A stretch of 64,000 nt of DNA from Paraburkholderia translucens (GTDB lineage Bacteria; Pseudomonadota; Gammaproteobacteria; Burkholderiales; Burkholderiaceae), in NCBI RefSeq assembly GCF_020881035.1, contig NZ_JAJITC010000018.1, forward strand, positions 61,894 to 125,893, in the 5' to 3' direction. The notes beneath the pieces were generated by a model. That model ran no database searches, was not told the DNA's origin, and was given only the letters and a program-made list of their open reading frames with translations. Positions 1-9,335 of this stretch are shown here, in pieces (position 1 is the first letter of the stretch; every line of letters starts with the position of its first letter). The translations under genes and the position numbers were made by a program.

Positions 1-1
1 T

Positions 2-292
2 GATATTCGTGAGCTCGCTCCGGTAAAGCACGTTTTCGTTAAAGCGGCCGCACGCGTAAACAACCGCGCCGAGAACGGCCACCAGCCAACCCGTAGGCGA
101 GAACGCCAGATGTGTGGCTTTCGCGATGCGCGCCGCACACAGGCTTTTCTTTCATGCTTCGGCCCGATCCGTCAGCACTTCGCGCTTCCAAGGCATCGCA
201 TGAACGCTGCACGTCATCGCGCCATACTAAAAGAACGCCTTGGCACTTGGCATGGTTGGGCCGTCTCTGCCTCAATTGAGACAGTTATCTGA
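2..292 (+). pseudogene. IS6-type transposase, C-terminal fragment
   Basis: The frame opens at the window edge and reads ELAPVKHVFVK, then NNRAEN, RRRER, GFRDARRTQAF and FGPIRQHFALPRHR before a stop at 292. This is the C-terminal part of the DDE transposase of IS6-type elements. The same motifs occur in a second fragment at 23717-24255 on the other strand, with clear divergence. The 5' part lies outside the window, so it may be longer than seen. It abuts an IS110 fragment, which suggests a scar rather than an intact element. Confidence 0.75.
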
Positions 293-330
293 TAAGGATA
301 ACTACACGTATGCCGCGCAGTTGGCCTACA

Positions 331-408
331 GCCGCCAACTTGACAACGCCCATGAAACCAGTTCTTGCCGGCGTCGATGCCGATCACTTGCGAATTGGCG
401 GGGTTCAT
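331..408 (-). pseudogene. IS110-type transposase, N-terminal scrap
   Basis: Reading leftward from the ATG at 408 gives MNPANSQVIGIDAGKNWFHG, the first strand of the DEDD domain of IS110-family transposases, which usually begin V-GID-(A/V)-K. The similarity ends after about 20-25 residues and the rest of the protein is absent. It is a truncated remnant next to the IS6 fragment. Confidence 0.6.
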
Positions 409-521
409 GACGGTGACCTCACATACGGGTTTCGGGGCTTCAGTATCCGCCCGATGAAAAGTGGGTGGACCATCCCAGTAAATCCGAATCTAGAAAGGGC
501 ACCCCAAGTCAGCAGCACCGC

Positions 522-2270
522 TCAGATCGCTCGCGGTAACCGGCATTCGAAGCGCGCAACGAAGTCGGCCGTGTCGTCCACAACGTCGATCAACATCGCC
601 ATCTGGACGGCAAGATCGCGGCACAACTGCCATTCGGCATGCCGGATCGCAGCATCGACGCCGGGCCGTCGCGCTCCTGCATGCCCGCCGCCTGGGGCCT
701 CAATTGTCAGCACCACTTCGAAAAGGCCACCCGTGTGTGCAGCGCAGCGCAGCGTGAAGGTGATGTCCGCCGCGCCGACGCAGGCCACGAGGCAGGCAAG
801 CAGGCGCCGATAGCGTGCTGCATCGATCCACACCGCCTGCGACGCGCGTCCATTCGTGCCGAACGTCAGGCTTCGTCCATTGCGCACCGCCTCTTCCCGC
901 AGGGGCGCGAGCGTCGCCGCGGTCAACGCCTTCAGGTCGTGTCGCTCGGGCAAGACGTCGAGCATTGCGGCCCCCTCAATGAGCCGGCGCAGGTCGCCTA
1001 GCTGGTCGCACAACCCCCGCCGCTGCATCTCCAAAGACACCGGCGCATCGAGCACCAGCGTCCGCGGACGGTTACCTTCAATTGCGTTGTCCGGCGAAGA
1101 ATCGAGCCCCTCAAGCACCGCCCCCATCACGTCTACCAGCTCCCGCAACAGCCGGCTCTTCGCCCGGCTCGCGGCGATCGCCCGCGCGTGGGCGTCGCGC
1201 AACTGCGCGAAGCTTCGCTCGTGACCGCTCAGGTCATACAGGCCACACAGCATCATCACAACGTTGCCGTGCATATCTCTAATCGGCGCGCCCCATTCGA
1301 TCCCGCGCGTCTCCCCGCCATCGATCTCGGTTACAACTTCCTTCGTATAGGCGATACCGCGGGCCACCGCGTCAAAAAACAGCGTCCGCATTTCGCGTCC
1401 GTCCTTGCCTCGCCGAAGGAACCACGCGCCCGGCGCGTCCGGGTCGGTGCCGATCAGTGCATCGCCCGCCGTACCATGCCGAAGGCGCAGGTAATTGTTT
1501 AAATAAATGACGCGCCCGTCCAGGTCCCGCATGGTGGCGGGACCGGGAAACGCATCGAGCAGTGCGCGGGCAACCTTCTCCACGGCCCCGGTGGCGTCCG
1601 GCGCGAGGCCGGCCTCGCGTTCGGATTCCGGTTCGGGCTCGCCGCGCGTGATCCCTTTCAGCCGGGCGATTTCCAGCAGATCGACGACCGAGGCTGCATT
1701 GAGTTTGCGAAGCAGCCGCTGCTTGTAGGTACTGATCGTACGATCGCTCAATGCCATGGCCTTCGCGATCTCGCTCACGCGCTGGCCGCTTGCCAGATGC
1801 TGCAGCACCGCTAGTTCCCGCGGGGACAGGTCGCGCAGCGGGTCAGTCTCGCCCGGCCCGGTACTACCGCGCACCGAGTCCGTGGACGCCTGAACCGGGA
1901 AATGCATGCGATTGTGAGCGAGAGAATCGAGTGCCCGGAAAAGTTCGTCAAGGCTCGCCGTCTTGCTGATGAAGCCCGACGCGCCAGCCTTCATGCACAT
2001 CGCAACGATATGCGGGCCGTCCTGCTCGGAAAGGACCAGCGTACAGACATTCTGCCGCCGCCGGCGCAACCGCTGGATCACCTCGATGCCGTTGAGCCGC
2101 GCGAGCCGGACGTCGACGATCAGCACATCGGGTTTGAGCCGAAGCACTTCACGCACAGTCCGCAGACCGTCCCCGGCCTCGCCTGCTACTTCGTGCCCGG
2201 CCGTTTCGAGCACGATGCGCAGGGCCTCCCGGGCCATTGACTGAGATTCGGCAATGAATAGTCGAACCAT
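522..2270 (-). CDS. Fused regulator: receiver, LuxR-type HTH, PAS and kinase-like tail
   Basis: A 582-residue protein. Residues 1-120 form a receiver domain with the phosphoacceptor Asp53 (LIVDVRLAR) and Lys103 (GFISKTAS), but the usual acidic pair near the N-terminus is only E8-S9. Residues about 148-208 are a LuxR/NarL helix-turn-helix (LSPRELAVLQHLASG, then DRTISTYKQRLLRKL). Residues about 230-345 look like a PAS domain (GPATMRDLDGRVIYLNN). The following helix, ASRAKSRLLRELVDVMGAVL, resembles the kinase dimerisation helix but lacks the phosphoacceptor His, and the last 150 residues resemble a degenerate ATPase domain. Known BvgA/EvgA regulators end after the HTH, so this domain order is unusual. 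It is divergent from the TpsA gene at 2472 and may control it (inference). The ATG at 2270 fits the receiver N-terminus. Confidence 0.85.
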   Translation of the reverse strand: MVRLFIAESQSMAREALRIVLETAGHEVAGEAGDGLRTVREVLRLKPDVLIVDVRLARLNGIEVIQRLRRRRQNVCTLVLSEQDGPHIVAMCMKAGASGFISKTASLDELFRALDSLAHNRMHFPVQASTDSVRGSTGPGETDPLRDLSPRELAVLQHLASGQRVSEIAKAMALSDRTISTYKQRLLRKLNAASVVDLLEIARLKGITRGEPEPESEREAGLAPDATGAVEKVARALLDAFPGPATMRDLDGRVIYLNNYLRLRHGTAGDALIGTDPDAPGAWFLRRGKDGREMRTLFFDAVARGIAYTKEVVTEIDGGETRGIEWGAPIRDMHGNVVMMLCGLYDLSGHERSFAQLRDAHARAIAASRAKSRLLRELVDVMGAVLEGLDSSPDNAIEGNRPRTLVLDAPVSLEMQRRGLCDQLGDLRRLIEGAAMLDVLPERHDLKALTAATLAPLREEAVRNGRSLTFGTNGRASQAVWIDAARYRRLLACLVACVGAADITFTLRCAAHTGGLFEVVLTIEAPGGGHAGARRPGVDAAIRHAEWQLCRDLAVQMAMLIDVVDDTADFVARFECRLPRAI

Positions 2271-2471
2271 GTTTGGAACCCTCGTCCACCACGAGTCCGC
2301 CGGAGCAGCCTGTACCGCCCACGGGTCGGTGGCTACCCGAATTGTAGTGCACCCCTTACAGCGAACTCATGCACTCCCTACAGGTATTTTGATCCTCTGA
2401 CCATACATACACGAGGGACCCGATCGCCCGCGTCGGGCCGTTACCGGTCATCAAACCTCTGGAGCCACGTC

Positions 2472-5400
2472 ATGAACATGTCCCTTCGTACTCGCCGCTC
2501 GCGCCGCAAGACCGCTCAGCGTCCCGTCGCGTCCGTGTCATTCTCGTCGAGGCCCAGAGTCCGCGCCATCGTCTTGGCGGTGAGCCTCGCGCTCGCCGCT
2601 GGCAGCGTTGCCCCGCCCGTGTTCGCCGCCGACTTGCCGACCGGCGGTGCGGTCGTGTCCGGTTCCGCGAACATCAACAGCGCAGGCGCGAACATGCAGA
2701 TCGACACGCAGGGTCCGCGCACCGCGATCAACTGGCAGAGCTTCGACATTGGCGCCGGGAACAGTGTCGCGATCGCGCAGCCGGACGCCGCGTCCACGAC
2801 GCTCAATCGCGTGATCGGCCCAAACAACCCTTCCCAGATCTTCGGTTCGCTCACGTCGAACGGACGCGTCGTACTGCTTAATCCATCCGGCATATGGTTC
2901 GCACCCGGCTCGCACATTTCGACGAGCTCGCTGCTTGCGGGTGCCGGTCGCATCAGCGACCGCCAGGCCGAAGAGTTCGCGTCGACCGGCAAGCTCGACG
3001 TGACGTTGCTCGGCAATGTACGCAACAACGGCGTGATTAGCGTACAGGAGAACGGCACGGCGGCACTGCTGGGCGCGCAGGTCGAAAACCACGGCATCAT
3101 CCAGGCTCGCAACGGCCTCGCCGTGCTTGCAACGGGTCCCGAGGCCACGCTCGACTTCGTCGGCGACGGGCTCATCAGCATCGCTGCCGGCAACGGAGGC
3201 AACAATCCTGCTGACATCGCGGGCGATGTCAGCGGCGGCGTGCACAACACTGGCATGATCGACGTCGGCGGCGGCGTCGTCGCGATGAGCGCGACGCGTG
3301 CAGCCAGCCATCTCGACTCGGTCGTCAGCGTCGGCGGCAAGGTGATTGCCGACTCGGTGACTTCGCACGGCGGTGTCATCACGCTCGGCAACGCCGAGCA
3401 GACGACGGTGAGCGGCACCCTGTCGGCCAACGGCACCGAAGGCGGGACGATCCGCGTGCTCGGCGAAAACGTCGCGCTGACGGACACCGCGAAGTTGAGC
3501 GCGGAGGGCCAGTCGGGCAGCGGCGGACAGATTCGTGTCGGCGGCAGCTTCCAGGGCCTCGGGCCGGAACCGGGCTCGCTCACCACGCGGGTCGACCACG
3601 GCGCGCAGTTGCGCGCGGACGGCGCGCACGCCGGCGGCACGGTAGTGGTGTGGTCGAACGGCCATACGGTGTTCGCAGGACAGGCCAGCGCGGTCGGCGG
3701 CACCTATGGCGGCATTGTCGAAACGTCGGGCAAGGTGCTCGCGGTCACGAACGGTGCGCGCGTCGACACCTCCGGCGGCGCAGCGTCGGGCACCTGGCTG
3801 CTGGACCCGCAGACGATACGCATCGTCGCGGACAACGTCGATCCGGGGTTCGACCTGTCGGTGTTCACCGATCCGGCCGAACTCGCGAAGCTCGCGGACA
3901 GTCTCGACGTCAGCGCGAGCGCCATCGTCGCTGCGCTCAAGACCGGCGACGTGCTGATTCTCGCGAACGAGCAGATCACCGTCGATGCCGCGATCATCGC
4001 ACCCGATGTCGGCAACAACGGCACCCGGCCGAACACGCTTGCGCTCGTGGCGACCGGCGACGTCGGCAAGTATGACGAAACGATGGCGTACAAGGATACC
4101 GGCGATGCCTACGCCGACGCGAAGCGTAACGCTAGCGGCCAGGTGGTGATCCGCGCGCCGATCCTGCTGAAGGACGGCAACCTGTACATCTCCGCCACCG
4201 GTGACGTGCTGCTCGTGGATAACGCGGCCGCGCATCCCGAAGCGGATCCGAACATGAATCGCGCAATCGTCGACGTCGGCAAGGGCACGATCTGGATCGA
4301 CACGACGATGAGCGGCTCGGTGATCCAGGACGCCAACACCGCGCTGATCGGCGAGAACGTCGCGGTGCGCGGCGCAAGCGTGCTGTTGAACAGCCCGCTC
4401 AACTATGCGGGGATGCTCGCAGGCGAGGCACTCAACGGCGTTTTCCAGTACGCTCAATCGAACGCGTCTGGCACCGTGAATGTGGGTACGGTGCACGCGC
4501 CGTACGGCAGCGGCGAAAGCATGCAAGGTGTTCGGGCGCGCCAGCTTGCCTACTCGGGGTACTACGACTTCTCGGCTGCCGGCAACACAAGCAACGGCAA
4601 CTACTATCGCTTTACGCTCGACAACCAAGGGAATCTGTTCGACGTGATGGTATTCGAGGCGCTTCCATACCAGGACATCAACGGCAACACGGTATCTGGC
4701 TATGAAGACCAGGACAGCTCCGACTATGTCGTCACTGACCTGAAGTTCACAGACGTCAATCACAACAGCTGGGCCGTCACGCCTGACTCCAGCTCGCCGA
4801 ACTATGCGAAGTCGGCGCCTGACGGATTCGAGATCGACGCCTACAACGGGACGCCGGTCGTCACGAAGAAGCCTATCGGCTGGGACGCGAACAACCAGAT
4901 CGTGTACTCCAATGAAGACGACGGCTGGGGTGTGAGCGCGTTCGGCACGCCTGGCGCGGCCAACGCCGGCGAGATCCAGCACGATGCGGTGAACGACGTC
5001 TCGCAACAGCTGGTCGTCTCGCTGGGTACGAAAACGGACACGGTCGACGTTGGGATCGGCTATCTGTACAACGAGGCCGCGTGGGTGTCGGGCAGCACCG
5101 GTCCCCTGTATGAGGCGGGTCGGGTGCACCTGTTCAATTCGGAGCAGGCGGAAAACGGTGTGCAGCTCAACGCGTACACCGCTACACTCGACTACAAGAT
5201 CGACGATGTCACGCGCGTAGTCGGCGAGCCGAACCCGGACTTCGCGTACGCGCAACAGCCTGCCGCCGGCAACTCGCTGACGGTACAGGAGGTGGACCGT
5301 TTCGTGGACCAGCAACTCGGCCAAGACCGTTTCGAAACGAAGGTCAGCTACGACCCCGCTCCGGGGCCGGATGCACCCGCGGGCACGTACGAGAACCAGA

Positions 5401-6053
5401 TCACCGGCACGCTCGAAACCGGCGAGTTCCAGAGCAACCGTTATGTCAACGAGTTGCTGCCCGGCACCCTCACGATCACCGACGTGATGGCACCGGAGCC
5501 GGAACCGCACGTGGGGCCGCTCGTGCCGCCGACCGACGTCGTGCTGACGCCCGAGCCGGCGCCAACGCCCGAGCCGGTGCCCGAGCCTCCGTCTGTGCAC
5601 GAGCACGAGCCCGTGCCCGATCTGCCCCCGGTGCATGAGCTTGAACCCGCACCCGAGGTGATCGAGCATGAGATCGAAGCCTTGATGCAGGGGGCCGACG
5701 TTCCGGGCAGCCCCGAGGTGGCGCGGCCCGACACGGAGCTGTGCGAAGCGCTCGAATCGCCGTCGTCGGCACTGGCGACCCACACGGCAACGCCTGCGGT
5801 GGCACGCACGCGCTACGCCCAGCTCGTCTGCAAGCCGCGTTCGTACGAGCCGCTGTCCGTGACCAACGACGGCACAGCGAGCCCGGCCGAATGGGCGAAC
5901 CAGCTCGTCGGCGGTCAGCAGTATCTGACCAGCGACGGGTACCGCACCGTCATTCCGCGTGAAGTGCGCCCGGAAACCGTGGGCAAGCGCTCGCAGGAAG
6001 CATGGATCCCCGCGGCCCCGGCGGACACCAGTCCCGGCGGTGACGCCGGATAA
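2472..6053 (+). CDS. TpsA-type filamentous hemagglutinin-like exoprotein
   Basis: A 1193-residue secreted protein. The long basic N-terminus and hydrophobic stretch ending VFAADLP form an extended signal peptide typical of two-partner secretion. The TPS domain follows (TAINWQSFDIGAGNSVAI, TLNRVIG, VVLLNPSGIWF), the part recognised by the TpsB transporter. The middle is repetitive beta-helix-like sequence. Around residues 890-1000 a segment with VVGEPNPDFAYAQ and ending LPGTLTITD resembles the MBG-type repeat of other large surface proteins. It is followed by an E/P-rich tail (TPEPAPTPEPVPEPPS) that might span the outer membrane or cell surface. The TpsB gene begins 18 bp downstream, so the two are probably one operon. 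The ATG at 2472 lies 10 bp after AGCCACGTC; the start is supported mainly by the signal peptide. Confidence 0.9.
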   Translation: MNMSLRTRRSRRKTAQRPVASVSFSSRPRVRAIVLAVSLALAAGSVAPPVFAADLPTGGAVVSGSANINSAGANMQIDTQGPRTAINWQSFDIGAGNSVAIAQPDAASTTLNRVIGPNNPSQIFGSLTSNGRVVLLNPSGIWFAPGSHISTSSLLAGAGRISDRQAEEFASTGKLDVTLLGNVRNNGVISVQENGTAALLGAQVENHGIIQARNGLAVLATGPEATLDFVGDGLISIAAGNGGNNPADIAGDVSGGVHNTGMIDVGGGVVAMSATRAASHLDSVVSVGGKVIADSVTSHGGVITLGNAEQTTVSGTLSANGTEGGTIRVLGENVALTDTAKLSAEGQSGSGGQIRVGGSFQGLGPEPGSLTTRVDHGAQLRADGAHAGGTVVVWSNGHTVFAGQASAVGGTYGGIVETSGKVLAVTNGARVDTSGGAASGTWLLDPQTIRIVADNVDPGFDLSVFTDPAELAKLADSLDVSASAIVAALKTGDVLILANEQITVDAAIIAPDVGNNGTRPNTLALVATGDVGKYDETMAYKDTGDAYADAKRNASGQVVIRAPILLKDGNLYISATGDVLLVDNAAAHPEADPNMNRAIVDVGKGTIWIDTTMSGSVIQDANTALIGENVAVRGASVLLNSPLNYAGMLAGEALNGVFQYAQSNASGTVNVGTVHAPYGSGESMQGVRARQLAYSGYYDFSAAGNTSNGNYYRFTLDNQGNLFDVMVFEALPYQDINGNTVSGYEDQDSSDYVVTDLKFTDVNHNSWAVTPDSSSPNYAKSAPDGFEIDAYNGTPVVTKKPIGWDANNQIVYSNEDDGWGVSAFGTPGAANAGEIQHDAVNDVSQQLVVSLGTKTDTVDVGIGYLYNEAAWVSGSTGPLYEAGRVHLFNSEQAENGVQLNAYTATLDYKIDDVTRVVGEPNPDFAYAQQPAAGNSLTVQEVDRFVDQQLGQDRFETKVSYDPAPGPDAPAGTYENQITGTLETGEFQSNRYVNELLPGTLTITDVMAPEPEPHVGPLVPPTDVVLTPEPAPTPEPVPEPPSVHEHEPVPDLPPVHELEPAPEVIEHEIEALMQGADVPGSPEVARPDTELCEALESPSSALATHTATPAVARTRYAQLVCKPRSYEPLSVTNDGTASPAEWANQLVGGQQYLTSDGYRTVIPREVRPETVGKRSQEAWIPAAPADTSPGGDAG

Positions 6054-6071
6054 CCTTGAAGGTGGCGCACA

Positions 6072-7859
6072 ATGAAGCCGTCAATAACGCTGCGCATGGG
6101 ATCGCTCGCATCGGCGGTCCCTTCCCTCCTCGTCGTTGCCGGTGCCGGCTTCGCTGGCCCGGCGAACGCGCAACTGACGCCAACGCCGGTCCTTCCGCTG
6201 CTCGATCCCGGCCGCTTCGAAGTGCCCGGTCCGAACGAGCGTCGCATATCGCCGGCCGAGCTCCCCGACATACTGGAAACAACGCCTCCCGAGACGCCGC
6301 CCGGACCGCTCTACACGCTGCCCGAAGGCGCCGCTGCCGTGGAAGCTAAGCCAGGCCAGCAGGCTTTCGAAGTGAGCAAGGTCACGCTGCACGGTGTGAC
6401 GCGCTATCCGGACGAGACCTTCGCGCCGTTGCTCCGCTCGCTGGCAAACAGGCCAGTGACGCTTGCCGACGTGAACGCGGTCGCCGCGCAGATCACCGCG
6501 CGTTACCGCGAAGACGGCTACGTGCTGGTTCGCACCATCGTGCCGGCACAACGCATAGAAGCGGGCGAGCTGGTGCTCGAAGTGATCGAAGGAAAACTGA
6601 ATCAGGCGGAGGTGAAAGGTCACGAGAGCCGCGCGATGCGCCGTTACATCGACAGGCTGCTGAGCGAAGCGCCGCTCACCGGTGCGACGCTCGAACGCTA
6701 CATCCTGCTGACGAACGATCTGCCCGGCAACAACGTCAGTGCCGTGCTGGCGCCGTCGCCCAGCGTGCCCGGCACCGACATCCAGCTTAACAACGAGTTT
6801 CACCGCTGGGATGCATTCGTCGGCGTCGACAACCGGTCGAGCCGCTATTTCGGACCGTGGCAGTTTTACGGCGGCGTGAGTGTCAACGATCCAACGGGCC
6901 TCGGAGACCAACTGTCGGTCCGCGCCGGCCGATCGGTATCGGGCAACAAGATGACGTTCGTCGAAGGCGCGTATGACGTGCCGATCGGCAGCGATGGCCT
7001 CATGCTGAGCCTGCTCGGTCAGTACAACGATGGCAATCCCGACGTGCCCGCCTGGCTGAACGCCAACAGCCGGGGCACGACATTCGCGGCGCGGCTCACG
7101 TATCCGCTGATCCGCTCGCGCGCGCAGACACTGAAGCTGTCAGTCGCGTTCACATCGTTCGACGGCCGTTCGGTCTATCTGGACGAACCCGATCTGCCGC
7201 CGTCGTCGAACGATCACATACGCGCGTTGCGCTTCGGCGCGAGCTGGGATTTCGTCGATGCGTACGGCGGACGCAACCTGCTGAAGGGCGAATTGAGCCA
7301 GGGCCTGCCCGGACTGGGTGCAAGCGATCAGGACCGCGCCAATCCGTCGCGTCTGGATGGCCGCATCGATTTCACGAAACTTCAGGTCGACGCGCAGCGG
7401 CTGCAGGACCTCGGCGCGATCCTGCCCGGTCTCGGCGTCTATCTCGCGGTCACGGCGCAGACTTCATTCGGCCAGCCGCTCCTTACGCCCGAGCAGTTCG
7501 GCGTGGGCGGCAACTTCTTCGGCCGCGGCTACGATCCCTCTGAAATCGTCGGCGACAGCGGCGTGGCGGGCAAGGTCGAACTCGAGTACAACGTTCATCA
7601 CCGGTTGGGCAATTACACCGTGCCAACGCAGTATTACGCGTTCTGGGACATCGGCAGAGTGTGGAACGCGCCGCCCTACTCCATCCAGTCCGAGAGCCTC
7701 GCTTCGGTGGGCCTCGGCGCGCACATCACGATCGCGAAGAACATGATCGTGTCACCCGAAGTGGCGTTTCCGCTGACACGGCCAGTGATCGCTAGCGAAC
7801 TCAACGGCGAGAACGGCAAGGCGCCGCGGTACTACGTCAACTTCATCAAGCGCTTCTAA
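6072..7859 (+). CDS. TpsB outer-membrane transporter (ShlB/FhaC/HecB family)
   Basis: A 595-residue protein. A signal peptide ends near GPANAQ (residue 34). A proline-rich linker is followed by a POTRA region at about residues 95-180 (FEVSKVTLHGVTRYPDE, then ITARYREDGYVLVRTIVP and LVLEVIEGKL). The rest is a 16-strand barrel pattern ending in KRF. GGNFFGRGYDPSEI near residue 480 corresponds to the conserved RG(Y/F) loop that folds into the barrel in this family. It secretes the TpsA protein encoded just upstream. It may also serve the second TpsA-like protein at 59205, which has no partner gene in the window (inference). An AAGG element precedes the start. Confidence 0.93.
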   Translation: MKPSITLRMGSLASAVPSLLVVAGAGFAGPANAQLTPTPVLPLLDPGRFEVPGPNERRISPAELPDILETTPPETPPGPLYTLPEGAAAVEAKPGQQAFEVSKVTLHGVTRYPDETFAPLLRSLANRPVTLADVNAVAAQITARYREDGYVLVRTIVPAQRIEAGELVLEVIEGKLNQAEVKGHESRAMRRYIDRLLSEAPLTGATLERYILLTNDLPGNNVSAVLAPSPSVPGTDIQLNNEFHRWDAFVGVDNRSSRYFGPWQFYGGVSVNDPTGLGDQLSVRAGRSVSGNKMTFVEGAYDVPIGSDGLMLSLLGQYNDGNPDVPAWLNANSRGTTFAARLTYPLIRSRAQTLKLSVAFTSFDGRSVYLDEPDLPPSSNDHIRALRFGASWDFVDAYGGRNLLKGELSQGLPGLGASDQDRANPSRLDGRIDFTKLQVDAQRLQDLGAILPGLGVYLAVTAQTSFGQPLLTPEQFGVGGNFFGRGYDPSEIVGDSGVAGKVELEYNVHHRLGNYTVPTQYYAFWDIGRVWNAPPYSIQSESLASVGLGAHITIAKNMIVSPEVAFPLTRPVIASELNGENGKAPRYYVNFIKRF

Positions 7860-8189
7860 ACGGGCGTCATGCGCGCTCCAGTGAGTCGCAGAGGAACCGG
7901 CGCTGCAAGCCGCGGTTCAATCGAGGTCACGACGTCCATGAATCGCATACATCCGTATCCGCCACGATCTGACGACGCACCCCGCGGCTCCGCCCGCAGC
8001 ACTAGAAGTCCACGCCGTCGCGAATGATCGGACGTCCGGGCCGATTTGGCCCACCCCGAAGAGCCGGAATTTTCCGACTGAGGGTGACCCGCTTAAACGG
8101 ATAGATTTGCAGTTGAGTCTAATGCGGTGTGGCACCTCCCGATAAGGTTGAATCGCGGATTGTCCACGGGCGGGCCGCGTTGCGATGAG
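7860..8189. other. Intergenic, no gene seen
   Basis: A stretch downstream of the TpsB gene. No convincing reading frame or hairpin terminator was found on either strand. Confidence 0.5.
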
Positions 8190-8272
8190 AGTTGAACGTG
8201 CGCATGCAGGTTTTCGAATTCAAGCGGCGAACAGTAGCCGATGCTGCTGTGCAGGCGTCGTACGTTGTACAA
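8190..8272 (-). pseudogene. IS3-family OrfB, C-terminal scrap
   Basis: On the minus strand the sequence reads LYNVRRLHSSIGYCSPLEFE, the hallmark C-terminus of IS3-family integrase-type transposases (usually YN-RLHS-LGY-SP--FE). Only about 27 codons remain. The plus-strand reading frame that runs to 8676 crosses this scrap, so its first part is not genuine coding sequence. Confidence 0.75.
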
Positions 8273-8284
8273 GCCGCAAGCACA

Positions 8285-8676
8285 ACACCCACATTACCGA
8301 GTCACGAGAAGTTCTCTATCGCTGGCACCCGTGGTTCGGTCGAACGGCCTGGATCTTCAACGTGCTCGAGAAGAATGGCGAGATCATTCTTCGATGTGCA
8401 CTCGACCCTCTCGAGGCAACGGCGCGCGTATCGGAGATGCCGCTGGGATGTTTGACTCAGTTACCTGCGGTCGCATCAGATATTCCGTATTCAGAAGGGA
8501 ACGAAACTTGGCGCGAATTCCAGGAGGTGTATGACAGGGACAGCCAGCCTGAACACTATGCAGCCGTGGGTGACAGCCCAAGTCGGGGCGACAATGAGGA
8601 AGCAAGGCTCATTCTGGACCAGATGCGGGACGCCTTGGACAAACCGATATTGCGGCCTAGCGATTTTCCTCGTTAA
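8285..8676 (+). CDS. Unknown protein with RWHPWFGR motif, 5' end uncertain
   Basis: The open frame runs from 8185 to 8676, but its first 30 codons overlap an antisense IS3 scrap. The plausible coding part starts near HNTHITESREVLYRWHPWFGR and continues through a hydrophilic chain to DALDKPILRPSDFPR. From memory, short proteins beginning with R-HPW-GR are often found beside recombinase or transposase genes, but I cannot name the family. No clear start codon or ribosome-binding site remains after the IS3 junction, so this may be a 5'-truncated gene left by the insertion. Confidence 0.45.
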
Positions 8677-8737
8677 GCCGCGCCGGAGCGGCTATGTTGG
8701 GGGATCTACACCGTGGGCGTTTTCCTATTCGTTCGTG

Positions 8738-8753
8738 TGTATTGCGCAATACA
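8738..8753. repeat. 16-bp perfect palindrome
   Basis: TGTATTGCGCAATACA is a perfect 16-bp palindrome in the otherwise gene-free stretch 8677-9009. It shares TATTGCG with the inverted repeat just before the antitoxin gene at 9060, so it could be an additional binding site of the same repressor, or a chance palindrome. Confidence 0.4.
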
Positions 8754-9009
8754 GACCGGTGGTTGCGTAATTACCCCCATAAACGATCACCGTTCCCTGA
8801 TCGAGCCCGCCGCCGGGACCTGCCCGCAGGAGGTCCGAAGTTCAAGTCGTGTCCGATCATGACCGGCAACGAAATCGAATTCTTCGACCGACTGGAGCGC
8901 GTGCCTCGAATTTCGGATATTCCCGTGGCCGTTCTCATCGAACGCGCGAGCCGTGAATCCGCCGCTCCGCACGCTAACCGCAGCCCCGTGGCCTGGGCTG
9001 GCGCTCAGT

Positions 9010-9026
9010 CTATTGCGATACAATAG
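9010..9026 (+). promoter_or_regulatory. Inverted repeat at the toxin-antitoxin promoter
   Basis: CTATTG-CGATA-CAATAG is an inverted repeat that overlaps a good -10 element (GATACAAT), 33 bp before the antitoxin start. Ribbon-helix-helix antitoxins usually repress their own operon through such short repeats. Assignment as operator is inference from position and symmetry. Confidence 0.5.
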
Positions 9027-9059
9027 AAGCCATTGAAACGCAAGAGACTGAGGTGCGCG

Positions 9060-9335
9060 ATGGCTGAAGCGTTGAAAACAGTGACGGCTCAACTACCGGT
9101 GAATCTGGTGGACCGCATGGAGAGCTTGGCGACGAAGCTCGACCGCTCAAAGCAATGGATCGTTCGCAAGGCGGTGGTGGCTTACCTCGCCCGAGCGGAG
9201 CGTGAACGCCAGATGATCCAGGAAGGCTTGGACGACGTGACCGCTGGCAGGCTGATTTCGATGGACGCGATGGAGCGCTGGGCCGACAGTCTAGGCACCG
9301 ATCACGAGCTTCCCTTTCCGAAGGTAGGTGACTGA
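9060..9335 (+). CDS. Ribbon-helix-helix antitoxin of a type II toxin-antitoxin pair
   Basis: A 91-residue protein. The N-terminal strand KTVTAQLPVNLVDRM, followed by LATKLDRSKQWIVRKAVVAYLA, is a ribbon-helix-helix DNA-binding fold of the CopG/ParD type. The C-terminal part should bind the toxin. I chose the ATG at 9060, preceded by GAGGTGCGCG, rather than the upstream in-frame ATG at 9033, which has no ribosome-binding site. The stop overlaps the toxin start as TGATG, the usual translational coupling of such pairs. It neutralises the toxin and probably represses the operon through the repeat at 9010. Confidence 0.85.
   Translation: MAEALKTVTAQLPVNLVDRMESLATKLDRSKQWIVRKAVVAYLARAERERQMIQEGLDDVTAGRLISMDAMERWADSLGTDHELPFPKVGD

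Noticed and set aside
2538..5783. A 1081-codon open frame on the minus strand inside the TpsA gene
   Set aside because: Composition is the GC-skewed antisense shadow of the plus-strand gene, with no ribosome-binding site and no domain; the plus strand has a signal peptide and TPS domain.
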